Below, piece by piece: positions 1 through 12,277 of a stretch of 64,000 bases of DNA. Position numbers and translations under genes: made by a program. Numbering within the stretch: position 1 is the stretch's first letter; every line of letters begins with the position of its first letter. Under the pieces are notes generated by a model. That model worked only from the letters and a program-made list of their open reading frames with translations. It did no database searches and was not told the DNA's origin. The DNA is from Calycina herbarum (Eukaryota > Ascomycota > Leotiomycetes > Helotiales > Pezizellaceae), in contig LLEY01000062.1 of NCBI GenBank assembly GCA_001414485.1, positions 124,001 through 188,000 on the forward strand. The letters run 5' to 3'.

Positions 1-404
1 TATTCTTCAACTCAATGTTCATATCCTACCTCCTCTCGCCCCGAACCTGCCACCGATTCGTCGGCTACCTCGAAGAAGAAGCAGTCTTCACCTACACCCT
101 CGCAATCCAAGACCTCGAAGCGGGAAAGCTCCCTCAATGGACACACCCTGACTTCCGAGTCCCAGATATTGCCGTTGATTACTGGAAAATGCCAGAGGAT
201 AAACGCACGATGCGGGATTTAATGCTCTATGTTAGGGCGGATGAGGCGAAACATCGGGAGGTCAATCATACGCTGGGCAATTTGGATCAGAATGAGGACC
301 CGAATCCTTTTGTTTCCGAGTATAAGGATGAGGGGAAGCCGCATCCTGGGAAGGGGATAGAGCATGTGCAGCCGATTGGGTGGGAGAGAAAGGATGTTAT
401 TTGA
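1..404 (+). CDS. aox: Alternative oxidase, mitochondrial (3' part only)
   Basis: Non-proton-pumping ubiquinol oxidase of the inner mitochondrial membrane, which passes electrons from ubiquinol directly to oxygen and bypasses complexes III and IV. Only the C-terminal part is in the window; the frame is open from base 3 and ends at TGA/TAG-type stop at 402-404. Seen: the diiron motif LEEEA within [12 protein letters not shown], and the [12 protein letters not shown] motif whose Glu and His residues are the remaining diiron ligands of the family. The C-terminus ([18 protein letters not shown]) is the usual fungal AOX tail. The N-terminal transit peptide and the LET and NERMHL motifs lie outside the window. 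Family identification is secure; nothing looks broken in the part seen. Confidence 0.95.
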   Translation, partial: FFNSMFISYLLSPRTCHRFVGYLEEEAVFTYTLAIQDLEAGKLPQWTHPDFRVPDIAVDYWKMPEDKRTMRDLMLYVRADEAKHREVNHTLGNLDQNEDPNPFVSEYKDEGKPHPGKGIEHVQPIGWERKDVI

Positions 405-3400
405 GCATCTTCTGCTTTGCTGAATCCAACAAGAATTTGAGGGGACGAAAATAATTGTTTTACCTCGGAGCATGGCGTGCTGGGAGACGACAGCCATTGC
501 TCCCCTTCGACAAAATTCAACACGACCTCAGGTGATGGACTTCCACATACATCCTTTTTCACAACCTACACACCAATACATCAAATTTCCTTCCTTTCGA
601 CAAAAACTGTACGAAAATCATACACGGAGCGGCGTTTTCTGAGAACTTTGGTCATTTGCTATTTACATGGCATCCAGAATTGGGTTGAGGCGTTTTTTCT
701 TTTGTACTTTTGATGATACCAATCTCCACTTTACGAGAAATAGAAGATTTTTTTGAAGCTGCTTAGATAGATAGAGGACGATAGGTAAGGGGAGAGAGGT
801 TTATATTATACATAAGAGCCAAAATGGGAGATGGGGAGACACATATGAAGCTTTTTAGCGGTTATACTCTGTATTGTTCCAGCTTCGTAGCACAATTTAA
901 CTAAGTGTTCTAAAGTTTTGGAGTGACAGAAACGATTGTTGGAATCTTCTAGGGTTGAGACAACGAGCGCTATTTGATGCCATTATTATTACGCATCATG
1001 AATTCTGACGAAGAAATTTTGAGGTGATGGAAACGCTCTCAGAGCAGGAAGCAGACGTCAAAACGAGCGATTTGGTGTTTTCCATCTAACAGGTTTGGGA
1101 GTTCTCCTTTTGAGGGTTGCCTTAGAAATATTCTAGGGAAACACTCAAGTCAAGCACGAGATTCAAGTACAAACAAAGTAAACCTAGATGAACTTTTTAG
1201 CATAGGTTAGCAATATTTTCAAACAGGTTATCACCTGAAAGTTCTGATACCTTCACTCCCCATCCAGTATTGCCCCATGCGCAATTTCTTCTTCTATGAG
1301 GGGATGTAATTCTTAGTATGGTATTCATGGAAGAACCAAGTGTTTGTTTATTTCCCGAACACAGGAATGAGGGCTTTTCGAAGATAGCTTGGAATTCGAC
1401 AGCAAGTTCATGAATTGTTGTTGGGAACGGGAATAGATTGCTCACACTTCATAACCTTGGTTCAACAAAACGAAATTCTACTCTGGCATACTTCAAATGG
1501 AGTGACTGCTTCGACAAGCAGGGAGTCGACCCAGCTTTTCCGATATTTGTTGTCGCATGCTGCTGAGAATATTCAGTATAGACCTTTATACTTCTTCATA
1601 TTACTATTTCTCTTATCCTAACTGAGTTTTCCCAGCTCTTGTTTCTTCAACCTTTCAGATCTAACCAGATCATCTCTTCCAAAAACTAACTAACTAGAGA
1701 GCATACAGATAGTAATAATCAAACTCCTGTGGCCGTGTTGCTTCTCAATTATCACGCCAAGCACCGAGAGTCTTGTAAACAAAGAAACCTCTCCGTCTAA
1801 GTTCAACAACATTTACTTTCACCTTCTGGTGTGTTTATTCGTCTCAAATGCTCTAAGTATCAAGATTTTCAGACTCCTCCCACGTCTTATGATAAGTAGG
1901 ACATTCTACTTCTTTTACCTTCGTGACGTGGCAGAGAACAACAATAGCAACATAAACGCATATCTGCTACTTCTGGATCTGACCTGACATGGAGAAAATT
2001 AAGTGGGGCTCTCCTTACTATAGAAAGACAGCTCTTTTTCAAGGAACCTGTCAGGAAAAGAGGGTTATTAGCTGTTTATTTCTTTAGCGAATTGCCGTAG
2101 AATTTCGAAGATAATTTAGGAATCCGCAGTAACTGAATCTGTGCTCTCTTGGAAATGGAATGGAGTGTAAATTACTCCCTAAGCCTTTGGTCAGATAGAA
2201 CGAAAAGTGCGATATCCACCTCGAATCTAAAGTAAGAGGCTCGTCAAAGATCACTGTCACTTTCGCAGTCATAAAAGGTTTTCATTCCAAGGTTTCTTTT
2301 CTCGATGCGTAGGCAATGAACTAGCGAGGCTGTGATTATATCTCTCTCACTTAATCTCATAATTCTTCTCTTTCTAGTGAAGGATTTCCATTCTAGCACG
2401 AGGTTTTTCTTCTCTTCAAGCTTCAACTATAAGTTCCCACGACCCGCTTTTTACGATGTCTTCATTGCAATCTTCAACTCTAACCAACCCCTCCCAAACT
2501 TATATTCGAAGAAAAAAGCCGTCATCGTAGTCACTATGCTTCTTCAAGTCAAGTGGAAGAGAGAGACGTAGCTGGCAGTCGGAAAAGCTATATAAAAGAA
2601 AGTTCTCAAGCCAGTGTAAGAACCAGAATGAAAAACAGCTTCCAAGTCCAATACTGTTGCAGTGTTGCCTTCCCCTCGAAAGCCGATTCACCTTATCTCA
2701 CTTCAACTTATCTCATTTCTTCAACGTATCTCATCTCCAGCTATCTCACTTTTAGTTTATTTCTGATTCCACCTCCACAAAAGTCTAAACAAGAGAGCCT
2801 TGTCTGCCATATACAAGGATTAAAAATGGTCTACGTCAGTTGGTCTGGCATCCAGCAACGGAACATCCTTGGGGCAGTTTCTTTTTGTGTTCATCCACGG
2901 TAAGAATCGAAGGTAGAAACCCACACAATCAGTAGAGTAAGTTTCAAATTTTCATTCTCTTCTCAAACGAATGAATGGGAAATTCCGACAACAATTTATA
3001 AATCGACGGTAGATTAGTTTGGGTTTGGCTTAGAAGAACACACTCCGATAGTACATACGATCACTGTTAACCAGAAGAAGCAAACCAAGATAGCATATGT
3101 CTGATAAAGATCTTCTATGTATCCCGCCTTGGCTCCAAACGTATTACATCTTCTCACGGAAGAACGCATGTTTGCATTTTGTTTCTCCCATCCTATCTCA
3201 CTTTGATATACCTCCATAAACCCACAATAATCCAACATGGAAATTACCCACTGAAGTTTATGTACCGTAACTAGATAGTAGGCAATCTAGACACTACTAA
3301 ATTTAGAATTAGAAGCAGCATCTATCTTATTCCTTCCCCCTTCATCTGACTTCATATTGATGATACACCGAGAGAGTTCAATATGTACCACCAAAAATTC

Positions 3401-3429
3401 CAATCTTTCTACTACAATATGTCCCCTGC

Positions 3430-5560
3430 CAAATTTCCGATAGACGACGCCCTTCCGCGTGCTTTGCGGAAATTTATTACTCTCTTCAATTATAGTAAGA
3501 CTCAGACCCACAGTGCAAGAATAAATAATTCCACATTGAAAAGTACTTGCTTCTCTTATAACGAAAGACTGCTGAACTTCCATGATAGCTTAGAAATCGA
3601 CAGCAATTCAAATTTGTATTTGGATTGCGACAAGAAGTGGTTCAGATCATTTGGATTCTCCACGCTCCATTTCTATATTTCAGCCGAAGGAAAGAAGTAG
3701 GATTCAAGATTCTAAGAATGTAATCAGAGCACCCTTGAAATCCCCGCTTCAGCTCCGGTTTCCAAACTTTGTGAACTCAGCTGTGTGGTTTTTTATCACA
3801 CCCATTCGACCATAGTATACTTTAACAGACTTCCCAGGAGAGTAATACCAAGCTTTCATTCATACTAGCAAATAGAGAACCATATCCTAGCAAGCCCTTC
3901 ACTCGTCTATATTAATAGCGCTGGTGCTGTAGTCAGATATTAAGCTGCCCAGTCTTCTTGTTTTCTGAAATGTGTTCCTTACCTGAGAGCTCAGTCGATT
4001 GATCTTACTTCCTCCCCCCTTACTCCTACCCCCAATTCAACTCCTATTTTAATCACATCACATCAACTGTCCCTCTTTCCATAAAATTCACAGCCTTCCC
4101 ACCCATCTTTCTATTAACACTCAAAGCACTGATTCGGCTAAAGATTTTAAGACGATACCCTCCTGGCCAGTCTTCTTCACTGATGGGAAGACTCATCACA
4201 CCCAAAGAGGAATATTTGTTACTACTGGAAACATAAAATCAGTGCAGCAAGACAGCCGAACAATCTGCTCCCCTCATAAACGAGAGACTCTTGAACTTCT
4301 ACAGCAGCGAATAATTAGACAACAAGTAAACAAACTCCCAATCGAATACTCAATTTAGAACTCTATATTTCTGCCCCATTCCCCAGTTAGAAAAAACCGG
4401 AGAGCCGGCTTTTCGTCACAACCTCTTCTACCCTCCCAATCGTTTACGTCTCTAGAACAGGGGAATAAGTTGAGGCCGATCTTTCAGACAACAAAACCAA
4501 TACAGAAATTAAGATATTTTTTGATTCGAACTATATCAGGCTAGCGGGAAGACCTAAATCCACCAGCACTCCACTTCCCACTCAGCTAAATAAAGTAACA
4601 AACCCATTCAACCTTAATACACTCGAAGAGACTTATCAAACGTATACAGTAATACTTCGACACGAATTAAATCGACAACCAAACCCAGCGAGCTTTTCAC
4701 TCGTCTGGCAAATAAACAAATATGGAGCTGCCCAGACTTCATCCTCTCTGAATCTAGTTTTCCAAAGTACTTAAAAGTTTCTTCCGTCAATTGGTAGGTA
4801 ACCTACTAAAACGACGTGCAACAAAATATGCACGTCAGTCCAAAAGAGGGAATAGAGGGGCAATGGCATGTGAGTGGCTTGGGATTCTTGCTGATAGTTT
4901 ACTGGCTTACTCGATGGCTTACGTGGCTAACTGTTGGCTTACTCGACAAAGAAACAGTTTGAGAAGAGGAGGGTAGGGATAGCCAACATCCAGCCCGATT
5001 ATCGATAAACAACGTGATTATTTGAGACTAAGTGATTCTCACAGACATCCCTGGCCTGGTGACTTGAACATGAAAAAGCGAGGACGTCTAAGGAAAATTC
5101 GCGTGGACTTTTAGCTTTCCCACTCGCTGGTTCTTAGTTAACGGGTTTTCAAATCGAAATATCTACCCGCTTTCCATCAACGAATCATCATAGGAGTTCG
5201 ACGACAGCTAAGAATATAACTCGACAGCAAAACAAACAACCTCCACAGCACCTTCAAACGGGGAATAAGTTACTCCACGCTGTCAATAAGGAACAAGAAT
5301 TCAGGTTTTCATCCAGAAAACCTTCCCTTTCTCTTCTTGGCTCCCTATCTCCCACCGAGGGAATAATACCCGAGCGTGTACTAACTTGGTTGCCAACAGA
5401 AGTCACATCTCACCCGAACAAGATCAGAATACAAAACCCCACACACCAAACACAATTAGGATATCTTTTTGATTCGATATATATAAGACCAGCCGGCAGG
5501 CAGGCAGAACCATACCCACCAAGCTCCCCCTCCCGCCTCCAGCCAGCTAAGGTAATGCCA
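3430..5560. repeat. Three degenerate copies of a ~0.75 kb repeat unit
   Basis: By eye, segments recur in the same order with many substitutions. The text around 3545-3625 (AACGAAAGACTGCTGAACTTC...) matches 4275-4340 (AACGAGAGACTCTTGAACTTC...). The text around 3895-3965 (CCTTCACTCGTC ... AGCTGCCCAG) matches 4690-4735. The text around 4510-4560 (TTTTTGATTCGA ... CAGGCTAGCGGG) matches 5460-5500 (TTTTTGATTCGA ... ACCAGCCGGCAGG). This suggests an old tandemly duplicated unit, probably a decayed mobile-element fragment. Its class is unknown and the boundaries are approximate. Confidence 0.5.
4903..4946 (-). repeat. Two copies of TGGCTTACTCGA, a motif shared with 57.4 kb
   Basis: The 12-mer TGGCTTACTCGA occurs at 4903-4914 and 4935-4946, with a related TGGCTTACG between them. 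Its reverse complement TCGAGTAAGCCA is the core of the minisatellite-like region near 57.47 kb. This short dispersed satellite motif lies in non-coding DNA. Confidence 0.6.
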
Positions 5561-5935
5561 TTCCCGTCGAAAATATGTCATCAATAAAGCTATCTACACG
5601 AATGCAAAAGCCATTGATTCTCAAAAGTCCTGTTCGCGTGGTAAGAAGAAAAGAAAAATCATGCAATCATCCATTCAGCCATAAGCAAAAAGCATAATAC
5701 TTCGACACCAAAAACCAAATAATAAAGTACGCCGAGGCTCCATACGCATAACGCTATGCATGCTTAGAAGCAAGGAAGAAAAAGATTCAATCAAAAAACC
5801 CCAACCAACACCGATAAAACCACCCCATGAAACCGCTGGGGGAGAAAAATGCAACATCATGTTTTTGAAGAGTGATAAAAAACTCTCGAATCTTCAAGAA
5901 CCCGAGAGAAGTAATTAGGTAGCGAAAAATGATCT

Positions 5936-8900
5936 TCATGTAACCGTTTCCATGTCTGGTACGATATCTCCAGGCGCTTTGGGGTCGAACCATGCCACTC
6001 TTCGGTCGTCACCGCCCCTCGCTCCAACAGTGACCCAAACGTGCTTGTAAGGAGTCTTGACATTGATACACTCTCTGTAGCCCGTCCATCTCAGACGAGA
6101 CTGTGTATCAAAGTTACTGCGTCCAAGTCCACCATTTGTGACCCATTCCTTCATCGCGTCCTTGATAAACTCAATCTTCTTCCGGAATTGGTTGGCTTCG
6201 GGAATGCCTTGAATCATTGGATCAATTTCTGGTCGTTTTCGCGTCGTATTTTTAGGCGGCTTGCTCATGAAATTTAGGAGAGTTTGGAGTGGGTAGGATA
6301 AATGCTGTCGATCATCGAGTGCTGCAGTTGTAAGAGTTCCTCGTTCGCGGAGTTCTCGAGCTGCATCCATAGGCAAGTGGTAGAGGTCGCACCAAGTTCC
6401 GTCCTTCGAAATGACGATCTTTGTGTGATCCGGGAAGTTGAACTAAATATTGTTAGTAAAATTTGGCAACGATAGAATTGGCGAAATAGTGACCTGAAAG
6501 TGGCCATCGCAGAATGCCCAACAGCCCACATCACCCCAACGTTCGTAGAATGTGATAACATTACCGGAAGCTACGAGATCTTCCTTTTTGATCTGAGTCC
6601 GTTTTAAGGCGTCGTCGTAAGGGTAATCTTGGTCTCTTCCGAAAGCAGTCATGTAGTTGCCAAACTTCCTCCAAAGAATGAGCTTCTCTCGCTTCCGGTT
6701 ATCCCACTCGTCTACTCCTCTTCCCAATTTACCAGTGACAGTCTTGAAAGTCTGGGGAGGGACTTTACTGCATGCAAGTCCTGATTCCCCCATGTTCTCA
6801 AAAAACTCGATATTATGACCTGAGACTGGAACCACCTGAATTCGGTCTGGATAATCCTCATTTGCTCTATTTTGTAAGTGGCGTTCGGCATCTCGCACTA
6901 CCACACAATTGGGCTGTAGGAAACCTTTGCTAACGTCTGAAATAGTTTTTTCTTCTGTCGATTTGAAAATACAGCCAACGGTCCCATTGTTCAAAACATA
7001 ACCAAGGCCGAACTTGTTTGTATAATCAACCCACTTCACGACAATATGGGGGATTGTTCGTGCACTTTTTGGTTCAACCGCCATAGTTCTGCTATTAAGG
7101 GCTCTTTCTAATTCTGTTTGAAGACGACGAAGACCAGCAAGGACATCATCAGGCTTTGTGTTGGGTATTATCTCGAGCTTATCACGGGGGTTAAAAATGG
7201 ATAGAGGCTTGTCCAAAGATAAGGTAAGTGTGTCTGCTTCCGGCCTGGTATCAGCCTTCTTGGGAGTGAGATGCTGTGCGAGATCAGCGGCTAATCGGTC
7301 CTCGACTTCAGCAACGTCCTCAGTAAACTTCGGCTCCGCCTTCTTAGATTTTGCAAGTCGGGCAGATATATTGAGTATTGGTCGGGAAGAGGACGCGGTG
7401 GTAGGCTTAGTTGTTTCTGCGGCGGGTTGGCGTGCCTTGATTCCTCGAGTGGGCAGTTGAGATAGTCCAGGTCGTGCACGTTGTTGCGCTGCGAAACTTT
7501 GAGTTGGAGGTCTGGCAGTCGGGATTGGGGCCGGGTTATTGGCTTTGAGAATTGATGGTGCTTCGGCCGTGAGATCAATAGTATTAGTTGCCTCCTCTTC
7601 ATCTTCTTCCAAGTCCTCGGTTATCTTTTGTTGTGATTTTAACCACTCGTCAAATGGTCGATATACAATTCCATTTGGGAGAGGTACTTGTGGTGTAAGA
7701 CCTGCCTTTTCCTCTGCAGCCACCTCACGGTATGTGCTCGTAACGCGTTTCTTCGAAGTGTCCCAAGGTCCTACGCCACATTCCTTGCACAGCTTCTTCA
7801 AATTCCGTTCGTATAGCTTTGTTCTGCCAGACTTCAAGCCAACGGAGACAAACTGATCTCCAGTCGGAGCTTTGTAGCAAAGGGCAGGGGTCATTTCCTC
7901 GGTCTGGGGAAACCACCCACAAGTGAAGAATGGGTGTTGGACAATTGTATCCGGATCTGGTCTTAGTTCAGCTGGTTGAAGCATTACTGCTACCAAATCT
8001 TTCGTTTCGGGGGATATGAAGTTGGGGGAGGTGTCCAACTTTGGCCAATCATACTGAAGCTCTCGAGCTCGTCGGTAAATTTCATCTGCTGTTGCTGATT
8101 GGAAAGGTGGTTTTCCTGTGAGCATAGCAAAACTATAATGGTTAGCAAGAATTAAAGTTATAAACGAGGGAAAACCAACATGATAATTCCAAGACTCCAA
8201 ATATCTACAGCATGGTCGTGTCCTTGCTTATCCTTCGACAGAATCTCGGGGGCAATATAATTGGGTGTCCCGCATAGCGTTGTTCGTCTACAGTTGTTCC
8301 AATCCTTGCCAGACATGAGGAGTGCAGCGAGACCAAAGTCTCCAACCTTCACATTCATATCCCGATCCAGGAAAACGTTGCCCATTTTCAAATCACGGTG
8401 TATGATTCCTTTATCATGCATGTATTTTATGGCGCCAGCCATCTGTACTGTCCAGAACCGAACCTCAGGCTCAGTGATAAACTTGCGCTTCTTGACCATA
8501 TCCATCAGAGATCCATTTGGGCACAATTCTAGAACGAGATATGTACATTGTTCGTAGGCAAAGGCGCGGTGAAATCGAACGATATTTGGGTGCTTCATTT
8601 TGGAGTGGATTTGGAGCTCGGTTTGAAACTTTTTTACTGTCAGCGGAAATACCAAACTCAGGAATAGTAAATTTCACCTTTTGTTCCATCTTCTTCTGCT
8701 GCATCTTGCTTTTAACAATCTTCAAGGCGTAGACATCCCTGGTACCAGCCAAGCGTGCCTTGTAACAGATGGCGAACCCCCCTCTCCCAAGTAGATCGCC
8801 GGTTCTGTATGTAGCTCCATGTTTACGATCAAAAGATGGCGGCTCAATAACGTCGGAGGGAGGAGGTGGTGGGTGGTCCTTCTCCTTCCCCGCAGCCTTT

Positions 8901-8977
8901 GCTACCGGGGCCTTCAGTTTGGCGGGTGGTTGTTTTCGAAGATGCGCATTCGCGTCCCGGGGTGACAACGCTTCCAT
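5936..8977 (-). CDS. cdc5: Polo-like serine/threonine kinase
   Basis: Mitotic kinase acting at spindle poles, kinetochores and septum sites. Four exons: 8977-8678, 8628-8180, 8132-6494 and 6442-5936, giving 964 residues. The kinase domain (from about residue 55) shows LGRGGFAICYKA (glycine loop), YALKIV (ATP lysine), HRDLKMGNVFL (catalytic loop), DFGLAAL and the activation-loop segment TTLCGTPNYIAPEIL. A long basic linker follows. Polo box 1 contains KWVDYTNKFGLGY, with the tryptophan used for phosphopeptide binding. Polo box 2 contains FNFPDHTKIVIS, with the His-x-Lys pair used in phosphate contact. The start chosen is the ATG of MEALSPRDANAHL, which I recall as typical of filamentous-fungal polo kinases; the frame stays open for 187 codons further upstream (separate entry). 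The gene is divergent from the OPA3-like gene. Confidence 0.93.
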
Positions 8978-9538
8978 ATCTATTCCCTCAGGAAAGATAC
9001 ACTCCCAAGCTAGGTATGGGGCTGCTTTGAAGAACAGAGTCTCGGTGCAAACGTGGTATTTCAAATCTCGGTATTCGCGGTTTCTGGGTGGGAAGCGGAA
9101 ATTGATGCTGGTGTTGACCAAGTCTTCTACTTGTTTTTCCTCCTTGGTATTGTGACAACAATAAACCTGCAAAGCACGGTAGTTAGTAAAAAATATCAGC
9201 TTGTGCTTTACTGAAGCTTCGTTGAGATCGCGTGCACAGTTGCGAGGGACTTCCAACGCCTGGAGTAGTATCTGGCCCAGCACAGTCAAGAGGTCGTCAT
9301 CAAATTCATATTCTTTGAGGATGAGTCGAACGTAGTACAGCTCGTGTGGCCAACTCTGACCAGAGTATTCGGCGGGTACGTTGTAGTCGTGATCGATAAT
9401 TTTTTGAAGAGCTTTCGACCAAGCCTCTCCATCACCGCGTTTTTGAGTTCGTCGTTGTATTTCGCTGAAGATGTCGAATTTGACGCACTTCCCGTGCGAG
9501 AGCCAATTGTATGGTGCCACAAACGTTGAACCCCCCAT
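8978..9538 (-). other. Open in-frame leader upstream of the polo kinase start
   Basis: The polo kinase frame continues without a stop from 8977 back to an ATG at 9538-9536, adding 187 residues (MGGSTFVAPYNW...) that I do not recognise. A possible intron lies inside it: donor GTGCAC at 9237, a branch-like ACTAAC at 9187-9182 and acceptor TTTGCAG at 9167. That intron would be 71 bp, not a multiple of three, so if it is spliced the ATG at 9538 is not in frame with the kinase and the region is 5' UTR or starts elsewhere. It is either a spliced 5' UTR or a lineage-specific N-terminal extension. Confidence 0.45.
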
Positions 9539-10119
9539 CTCAAAATCAAGTGGTGACGCGCATTGAGGAGAATGGAAGAGGGTGCAGCTTACAAGTTGGT
9601 GCGAACGGTGAGTTGGGAGTTTGGGAATCCGAGGTTTGTGGTTTGGTGCGCGGTGCTCGAACGAATGGAAGGTTGGCGTCCGTGAATCTATGCTACCGAG
9701 AGCAATTCGTGGTCACCGGTCGCGTTCAGCATTGGCGGGATGTTGAAGTTGCTGAATGGCGGGACGTCGACGGGATTTTTGTCAGGATTGATTTTGGCAG
9801 GGACCCTTTGGTAAATATTGACAGGCTTGAATGTGGACCAGGGGCTTTTGGCATAGCAACGCAACCATCAAATTGACTGGGAGGGGATGCCGCTTTATCC
9901 ACAGCCTGTAAGCTATCTGCAGGTGCGACTCATTTCTAATGCTTTGGAAAGTCGAATTAATGATTCAGGCAACACCAGCAACAATTTTATGATGGGAGAC
10001 TAGTTGATATGGCAGACAATTGCAGAAATCCATCATCCATGTGTTTGCGATAGATCTACATGTAACTGGATGGTTTCGTCACACTCTCACTACGAACCCC
10101 GAATCTCCCAGCCTCCAGA
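9539..10119. promoter_or_regulatory. Shared intergenic region between divergent polo kinase and OPA3-like genes
   Basis: About 580 bp between two divergently transcribed genes, so it should hold both promoters. I see no clear TATA box or known operator and no supported gene. The open frame on the plus strand near 9511-9876 has no recognisable protein character. Confidence 0.4.
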
Positions 10120-10797
10120 ATGGTGCCCTTACCTCTATTCAAGTTTGCGGCTCTATTTGTCAGGCATATCTCAAAATACGGCGCGGTAAGAATATTCTCA
10201 AAGTTTCTTCTCCCAACTTCGGAAGCTAATTCTTGTTAGAATTGGATCAAAGTGCAAGCCCACGATCACCCGAAGTTCCGAACCATTGCTGCGCGATATG
10301 GACAAACGATGCATCAAATAAACATGCGAATGGCAGTAACTCTCCTCCGAGATGCCGCAGCGGAAAAGAGAGCTAAGGAGAAGGCGGAGGCACCCACGGT
10401 CAAGACCGAAGAGCAGATGAAACAGGACGAGATTCTCAAGAAGGAAAAGAAGGCTGCACAATCCACAAGCATTTGGAAAAGGAAGTTTAGGTCACTGCCA
10501 GAGAACAAGGCCGTGGATCTTTTTGCAGATGTGATTGGGGACTCGTTTATTCTGCTGGTTGCAGGTGGATTGATATTGTACGAATACATACGGGCGAAGG
10601 GGAAACCAGATCACAACGCCGAAAAGATAGTCCAGTTAAACGAGAAGTTGGCGGAGTTGGAAGGGAGGGAGAAGGAATTGGAAGAGGCGGAGAAGAAGCA
10701 AAATATTCGAGTTGAGACAATGGAGCAGGCCATTGAAGAGATGAAGAGGGCAACTGCTGAAGCAAAGAACAAGAAGAAGTCTTTGCTGTTTGCATAA
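10120..10797 (+). CDS. opa3: OPA3-like mitochondrial protein
   Basis: Fungal member of the optic atrophy 3 family, small proteins attached to mitochondrial membranes whose biochemical role is unsettled. Two exons: 10120-10185, a 54 bp intron (GTAAGA...TTGTTAG), and 10240-10797, giving 207 residues. The short first exon encodes MVPLPLFKFAALFVRHISKYGA, joined to NWIKVQAHDHPKFR, the usual opening of the family. A hydrophobic segment (DSFILLVAGGLILYEYI) lies near residue 125. The C-terminal 60 residues, rich in Glu and Lys, look like a coiled coil (AELEGREKELEEAEKK). Length and layout suit fungal OPA3-like proteins. The start is fixed by the conserved first-exon peptide. Confidence 0.9.
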
Positions 10798-11508
10798 GGA
10801 ATTTTGAGGAATATCTACCGTTCTCTGGAGACCCGATTCCATATCAGGCTACGATGCTTTCTTTCAAGAGAGCAATTGTACTATACTCGAGGTGGGAGAT
10901 CCTCGTTGAGCCGCTCAAGTCCCTCCCACGACAGGGCCACACACTTCTCTACCATGATGAGGGGGCATACAAAACTCTACTCCAAAACTGTACAGTCAAA
11001 TTTATACAACATACCCATTCACGAGTTCAAAGAACTGCCCCTTTTATATATTTTTAGGACTTGCAACTTACGGTGCAGCTATTATAGTAGTCTCGCGATG
11101 GACAATAAAAGCAGCAGCAAATAACCGCCGTACATCAGTTCGCACCTGCCTTGCTCTCGTTATTCCATCTTTTTAGGGTAATTGAAAGTAATTATCCTAA
11201 ACACTTGGAACAATTTAGATTATTAACCCCGGTGTTTAGAACATAGAGCTATTTACTGCCACTTTTAATGTCCATCGCGAGGTAGTAAAGGTCGTTTTAG
11301 GTAAGAAAAACAGGCAGTGCACCTACTATATCGAAAAATGTATAAAAATACTTTTAAATACTGTTTTAGAATGCTTAGAAGCTTTATAAAGTCATTTCGC
11401 GGAACAAGACGCGTTGTGATCTCTCCAACCACATTTTACCAACCTTCCGCCGAACCTCCTCATGGAACTACACATCACACCTTGGTGGTGCTGATACAGA
11501 GGACGGTC
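10798..11508. other. Intergenic, holds a small inverted-repeat element
   Basis: The OPA3 3' flank and the promoter side of the gene at 11509. The only structured feature is the 190 bp element at 11092-11281 (own entry), which ends about 230 bp before the next start codon. Open stretches here are short and unconvincing. Confidence 0.5.
11092..11281. mobile_element. MITE, family A copy 1 (190 bp, ~30 bp inverted ends)
   Basis: Terminal inverted repeats start CTCGCGATGGACA and continue for about 30 bp with a few mismatches (left 11092-11121, right 11252-11281). The element is flanked by the 5 bp direct repeat GTAGT at 11087-11091 and 11282-11286, as expected for a target-site duplication. There is no coding capacity. 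Two related copies lie near 16.0 and 17.0 kb. The size, inverted ends and clean duplication fit a miniature inverted-repeat transposable element; the transposase family is not known from the sequence. Confidence 0.8.
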
Positions 11509-12277
11509 ATGTTTTCTACAACTCTGCGCAAGAGGAGTGAGTGGAATACGGTTCCTGGTACACTACTCGCTGAACAGAGACCAGAATGGCAAGGTATGCT
11601 AAGCCTTCAAGCATCATGCACAAACAGCTAACATGATCTGGTAGAAACGAATCTCGAGACATGCGATCTGAAGCTACCTATTCCACGACACCGACAAGAG
11701 GATGCGCAACAATTCCACCGCTTCCTCCTGCTTTCCGCGGTAGACATGCAGCCTCCTGCACAAGCCATGGCTCGCATTGAAAGACTCTTCCATCAAACAG
11801 GTGGTCTTCACGTTGGGATCTTGTTCCTCTTGCAAGAGAAGACGCGTGGAAATGGGATGGCAGCTTACTTGGGTCTTCAAGCCAGGTAAGTAGCCCCAAG
11901 TAGCAGTTTACGGGTAGCTACTGACTAGTCACAGTCTCGTGGGAGCATTCGATATTAACATCATTCCTCTTCATTCCATTTCCTCGCTCCAAATTACAAT
12001 GGCCAAGTTCTGGCAGCAACTCACAGCTCCTCCTAATTCCCGCTCGACTTCTACGCCGAATCCGGCGGTTGTACTTCTACCATATTGTACATTGAGTCCT
12101 CCCATCCAGGAATCTCAACGGAATATGATCAGTGAGCAAATCCAGAGGTTGGCAGACTTGTCTGAGATTTCGACTACCAAAGAAGGGCAGGAGGCACTTA
12201 GGGATTTGCTCTCCGATACGGGTGCTGCTGCTGATGAGATAATTGGGTTCTGGGAGCAGGAATTTGTGCTTGAGTAG
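11509..12277 (+). CDS. Unrecognised protein, 222 residues, three exons
   Basis: Exons 11509-11593, 11645-11885 and 11935-12277, joined by 51 and 49 bp introns with GTATGC...GGTAG and GTAAGT...CACAG borders; the frame is continuous only when both are removed, which supports a real gene. The protein begins MFSTTLRKRSEWNTVPGTLL. Its centre has alternating hydrophobic strands and helices (FLLLSAVDMQPP, GGLHVGILFLLQE, INIIPLHSISSL), and it ends in an acidic helical tail (DEIIGFWEQEFVLE). There is no signal peptide or membrane segment. I do not recognise the family; the strand/helix rhythm is vaguely like small recombinase-paralogue folds, but that is speculation. The ATG at 11509 is preferred because the frame upstream runs into the MITE-flanking DNA. 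Confidence 0.7.

Larger units (their letters stand above)
405..5935. other. Gene-free AT-rich stretch between AOX and polo kinase
   Basis: About 5.5 kb in which every open stretch is short, lacks recognisable protein character and often lacks an ATG. The first few hundred bases are presumably the AOX 3' untranslated region, and the last 200-300 bases that of the polo kinase gene on the opposite strand. The middle contains decayed repeats described separately (3430-5560 and 4903-4946). No tRNA or intact transposase was recognised. Confidence 0.6.
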
